From Prevotella sp. oral taxon 376 (lineage in GTDB: Bacteria; Bacteroidota; Bacteroidia; Bacteroidales; Bacteroidaceae), in NCBI RefSeq assembly GCF_003043945.1, contig NZ_PYXG01000002.1, positions 248,001 to 312,000 on the forward strand: a stretch of 64,000 nucleotides of DNA. The letters run 5' to 3'. Position numbers and translations under genes: made by a program. Shown piece after piece: positions 61,799 to 64,000 of this stretch. Position 1 is the first letter of the stretch, and every line of letters starts with the position of its first letter. The notes under the pieces were generated by a model. It was given only the letters and a program-made list of their open reading frames with translations, had not been told where the DNA came from and ran no database searches.

Positions 61799-64000
61799 AT
61801 GGAAGAAAATAAGAATTTAGTTCCAGAAGAATCACTGGAACAAGAAGGAAAATCTTCGTTCGACTTTGCCCAAGTTTATAAAACCGTAATCCTAAATTGG
61901 AAATGGTTCGTACTTTCCTTGATTATTTGCCTGGGTATAGCAGCTATCTACCTGCGTTATACGACTCCTATCTATCAGGCAAATGCTAAATTCCTAATCA
62001 AGGATGATAATAATAACCAACGCGGAAACTCATTGAAGAATGCCACCAACCTTGGCTTTATTTCCAATTCTAATGGCATCGACAACGAGATAGAAATTCT
62101 CAAGTCCCGTTCTCTTGCAGAACAAACTGTGAGAGACTTAAAGCTTTATGTTTCCTACCGTACGGAAGGACGAATAAAAGATGTCATCTTGTATAAAGGA
62201 CAGCCCGTCAGCGTCGACATGGATCCCATACATCTCGAATCGCTTGCCACACCAGTAAATCTTGAAATACAGCGTAAGGACAAAGTCTATCATGTAACCG
62301 GAACCTATGGCAATGAATCTGCCCCAACCAGTTTCGAGAAGACTTTCTCTACCCTTCCCGCAACCATTGGAACCCAGACGGGGACCTTGATATTCACTTC
62401 CAATGGCAGGACTCCCTTGAAGGACGGACAGAGAATAAAAGTGCAAATTGTATCGCCGAAGACCGTATCTTATAAATACAATAACGCTCTGTCTGTCAAT
62501 CAGGCATCAAAAACAACCACCATTGTACAGTTGTCTCTTACAGACCAAGTTCCGATGCGTGCCATGGATTATCTCTCCCAACTTGTCGTCGTATATAATC
62601 GTCAGGCTAATGAAGACAAAAATGAGGTTGCCCGTCATACGGAAGAATTCATCAATGGACGCTTGGAGAAAATCAATGCCGAGCTAGGTAGTACTGAAGG
62701 ACAACTTGAAAGCTACAAAAGAAGAAACAATGTCGTTCAGCTTAATATGAATGCTACGCAAGCCATGCAGAACTCTGATGAATACTCCCAGAAACTGAGT
62801 GAAGCTAACACGCAAATGGCTCTTTTGAACAGCGTGCAGCAAAGCATGCGATCAAGCGAAAAGTACGGACTGCTTCCTGCGAATGTAGGCATTAGTGATG
62901 GCAATGTCAACAACTTGATAACCAAATATAATGAATTGGTCTTGGAGCGCAACCGCATATTGAAGAGTGCTTCTGAGACCTCTCCAACAGTTACACCCCT
63001 TACAGAGCAACTGGACGGCTTGAGCAGTAGTATCAATCGTGCGATGAACCAAGCAAAGACAAATTTGCAAATCCAAAGAAATGCCGTTGCTTCACAATTC
63101 AACAAATATTCTGGGCAGGTAAATGAATCACCGGAGCAAGAGCGAATGCTGACACAAATCGGTCGGCAGCAGGAAGTAAAGTCGGGGCTCTACTTGATGT
63201 TGTTGCAGAAACGTGAGGAAAACGCCATCTCGCTGGCTTCTACCGCAGACAAAGGAAAACTGCTGGATGGCCCTGACTATGGCGGACAGATCAGCCCGAA
63301 GAAAAGCATGGTTTTGCTCATAGCGCTCATCCTCGGTCTGGCAATTCCCGCATTAGTCCTCTTTATTCTCCAGCTCTTCCGCTATAAAATAGAAGGACAC
63401 GAAGATGTGGCCAAACTCACCAAACTACCAATCCTTGCAGATGTTGCCGTGGCGAGCGAGTCTGCCAAGACTAAGGCCGATATCGTTGTCCACGAAAACC
63501 AAAATAATCAGATGGAGGAGATATTCCGAAGTGTGCGCACCAATCTGCAGTTTATGCTCAAGGAAGGCGAGAAAGTCATAATGTTCACATCCAGCACTTC
63601 TAGCGAAGGAAAGACTTTCAACGCGGCAAACCTTTCCGTCAGTTTTGCATTGCTCGGAAAGAAAGTCCTTCTTGTGGGACTTGACATCCGTAAGCCACGA
63701 CTTGCCGAATTGTTTGAGATAGACGATCACATCCATGGCATTACCCCACTCCTTATAAAGGACAATCCGTCATGGGAAGACATTCAAAGACAGATTCTTC
63801 CTTCGGGAATTAACAATAACCTCGAGTTGCTCATGGCCGGGCCAATACCTCCCAACCCAGCAGAACTGGTGGCACGAAAAAGTCTCGAAGAAATTTTTGA
63901 TGAACTCAAGAAACATTACGACTATATCCTCATTGATACGGCTCCAGTCGGCTTGGTTACAGACACCTTACAGATTGGTCGTGTGGCCAATGCCTGCATC
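61799..64000 (+). CDS. Wzc-type polysaccharide co-polymerase / tyrosine kinase (3' end beyond window)
   Basis: Controls chain length and export of polysaccharide; a BY-type tyrosine kinase fused to a Wzz domain. 734 codons present, open at the edge. Seen: first membrane helix about 37-57, coiled coil in the periplasm (about 270-430), second helix about 500-522, then the kinase domain with Walker A STSSEGKT near 599-606, Walker A' VLLVGLDIRKP near 627 (G where many have D), Walker B YILIDTAPV near 709-717. The Tyr-rich tail is not visible. Starts 18 bp after rfbA. Confidence 0.92.
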   Translation, partial: MEENKNLVPEESLEQEGKSSFDFAQVYKTVILNWKWFVLSLIICLGIAAIYLRYTTPIYQANAKFLIKDDNNNQRGNSLKNATNLGFISNSNGIDNEIEILKSRSLAEQTVRDLKLYVSYRTEGRIKDVILYKGQPVSVDMDPIHLESLATPVNLEIQRKDKVYHVTGTYGNESAPTSFEKTFSTLPATIGTQTGTLIFTSNGRTPLKDGQRIKVQIVSPKTVSYKYNNALSVNQASKTTTIVQLSLTDQVPMRAMDYLSQLVVVYNRQANEDKNEVARHTEEFINGRLEKINAELGSTEGQLESYKRRNNVVQLNMNATQAMQNSDEYSQKLSEANTQMALLNSVQQSMRSSEKYGLLPANVGISDGNVNNLITKYNELVLERNRILKSASETSPTVTPLTEQLDGLSSSINRAMNQAKTNLQIQRNAVASQFNKYSGQVNESPEQERMLTQIGRQQEVKSGLYLMLLQKREENAISLASTADKGKLLDGPDYGGQISPKKSMVLLIALILGLAIPALVLFILQLFRYKIEGHEDVAKLTKLPILADVAVASESAKTKADIVVHENQNNQMEEIFRSVRTNLQFMLKEGEKVIMFTSSTSSEGKTFNAANLSVSFALLGKKVLLVGLDIRKPRLAELFEIDDHIHGITPLLIKDNPSWEDIQRQILPSGINNNLELLMAGPIPPNPAELVARKSLEEIFDELKKHYDYILIDTAPVGLVTDTLQIGRVANACI

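Overview
The window is chromosomal DNA of a Bacteroidales bacterium, most likely of the Prevotella group. Evidence: promoters fit the Bacteroidetes pattern (TTG or TTTG, 19-21 bp, TAnnTTTG); there is a fused lpxC-fabZ gene, a long-form PurM, DUF3256 and DUF5715 proteins, an Oar-like TonB-dependent receptor, a menaquinone-type UbiE and a Na+/H+ pyrophosphatase. No rRNA, tRNA, CRISPR array, phage or intact transposase gene was seen. The genus is an inference from gene families and gene order.

Layout. 1-5387: 5' part of ileS (its end lies outside), a Nudix hydrolase, a small secreted protein and a DUF5715 protein. 5431-13347: a rightward housekeeping run phoH-purC-ubiE-aroE-purM-prfA-pyrF-HD hydrolase. 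13359-21981: lipid A and wall genes lpxD, lpxC/fabZ, lpxA, miaA, PBP1A and a PIF1-like helicase. 22119-32910: mostly leftward genes (cupin, TonB receptor, rsmE/DUF151/nucleoside permease operon, two secreted proteins, ppdK) and a candidate small RNA at about 28758-28826. 33037-38780: rlmD, an OprP-like porin, hppA and a 59-residue His-rich membrane protein. 39206-49472: an AT-rich leftward exopolysaccharide/O-antigen cluster (fucosyltransferase-like, Wzx, Wzy, three glycosyltransferases, a WecG/TagA-type transferase, a nucleotidyltransferase-fold protein, and the initiating sugar-phosphate transferase last). 49887-56277: a GlcNAc-kinase-like protein, then MscS-kdsA-kdsD-cardiolipin synthase. 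56397-60690: a hemerythrin-LuxR regulator, a divergent candidate structured RNA, and the leftward coiled-coil/zapA/rny operon preceded by an unknown gene. 60844-64000: rfbA and a Wzc-type chain-length kinase cut by the window end.

The genes centre on the cell envelope: lipid A (lpxD, lpxC/fabZ, lpxA), KDO (kdsD, kdsA), peptidoglycan (PBP1A), polysaccharide assembly (39-49 kb and rfbA/wzc) and outer-membrane transport (TonB receptor, porin).

The least explained material is intergenic. There are three palindromic tandem arrays: a 22-bp-period array at 22008-22092; a 41-bp-period array at 38977-39140 inside a 338-bp element with 20/21-matching terminal inverted repeats and a 10-bp flanking direct repeat (MITE-like); and an exact 11-bp-phased GTTTCA/TGAAAC array at 49766-49881. 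The last two bracket the polysaccharide cluster. Stems in the 41-bp array vary by U-A, U-G and C-G exchanges, which suggests selection at RNA level. Two further loci carry a full promoter and terminator but no protein: about 28758-28826 (minus) and about 57520-57715 (plus). The second is divergent from the hemerythrin-LuxR regulator and separated from it by repeated CATGAT boxes.
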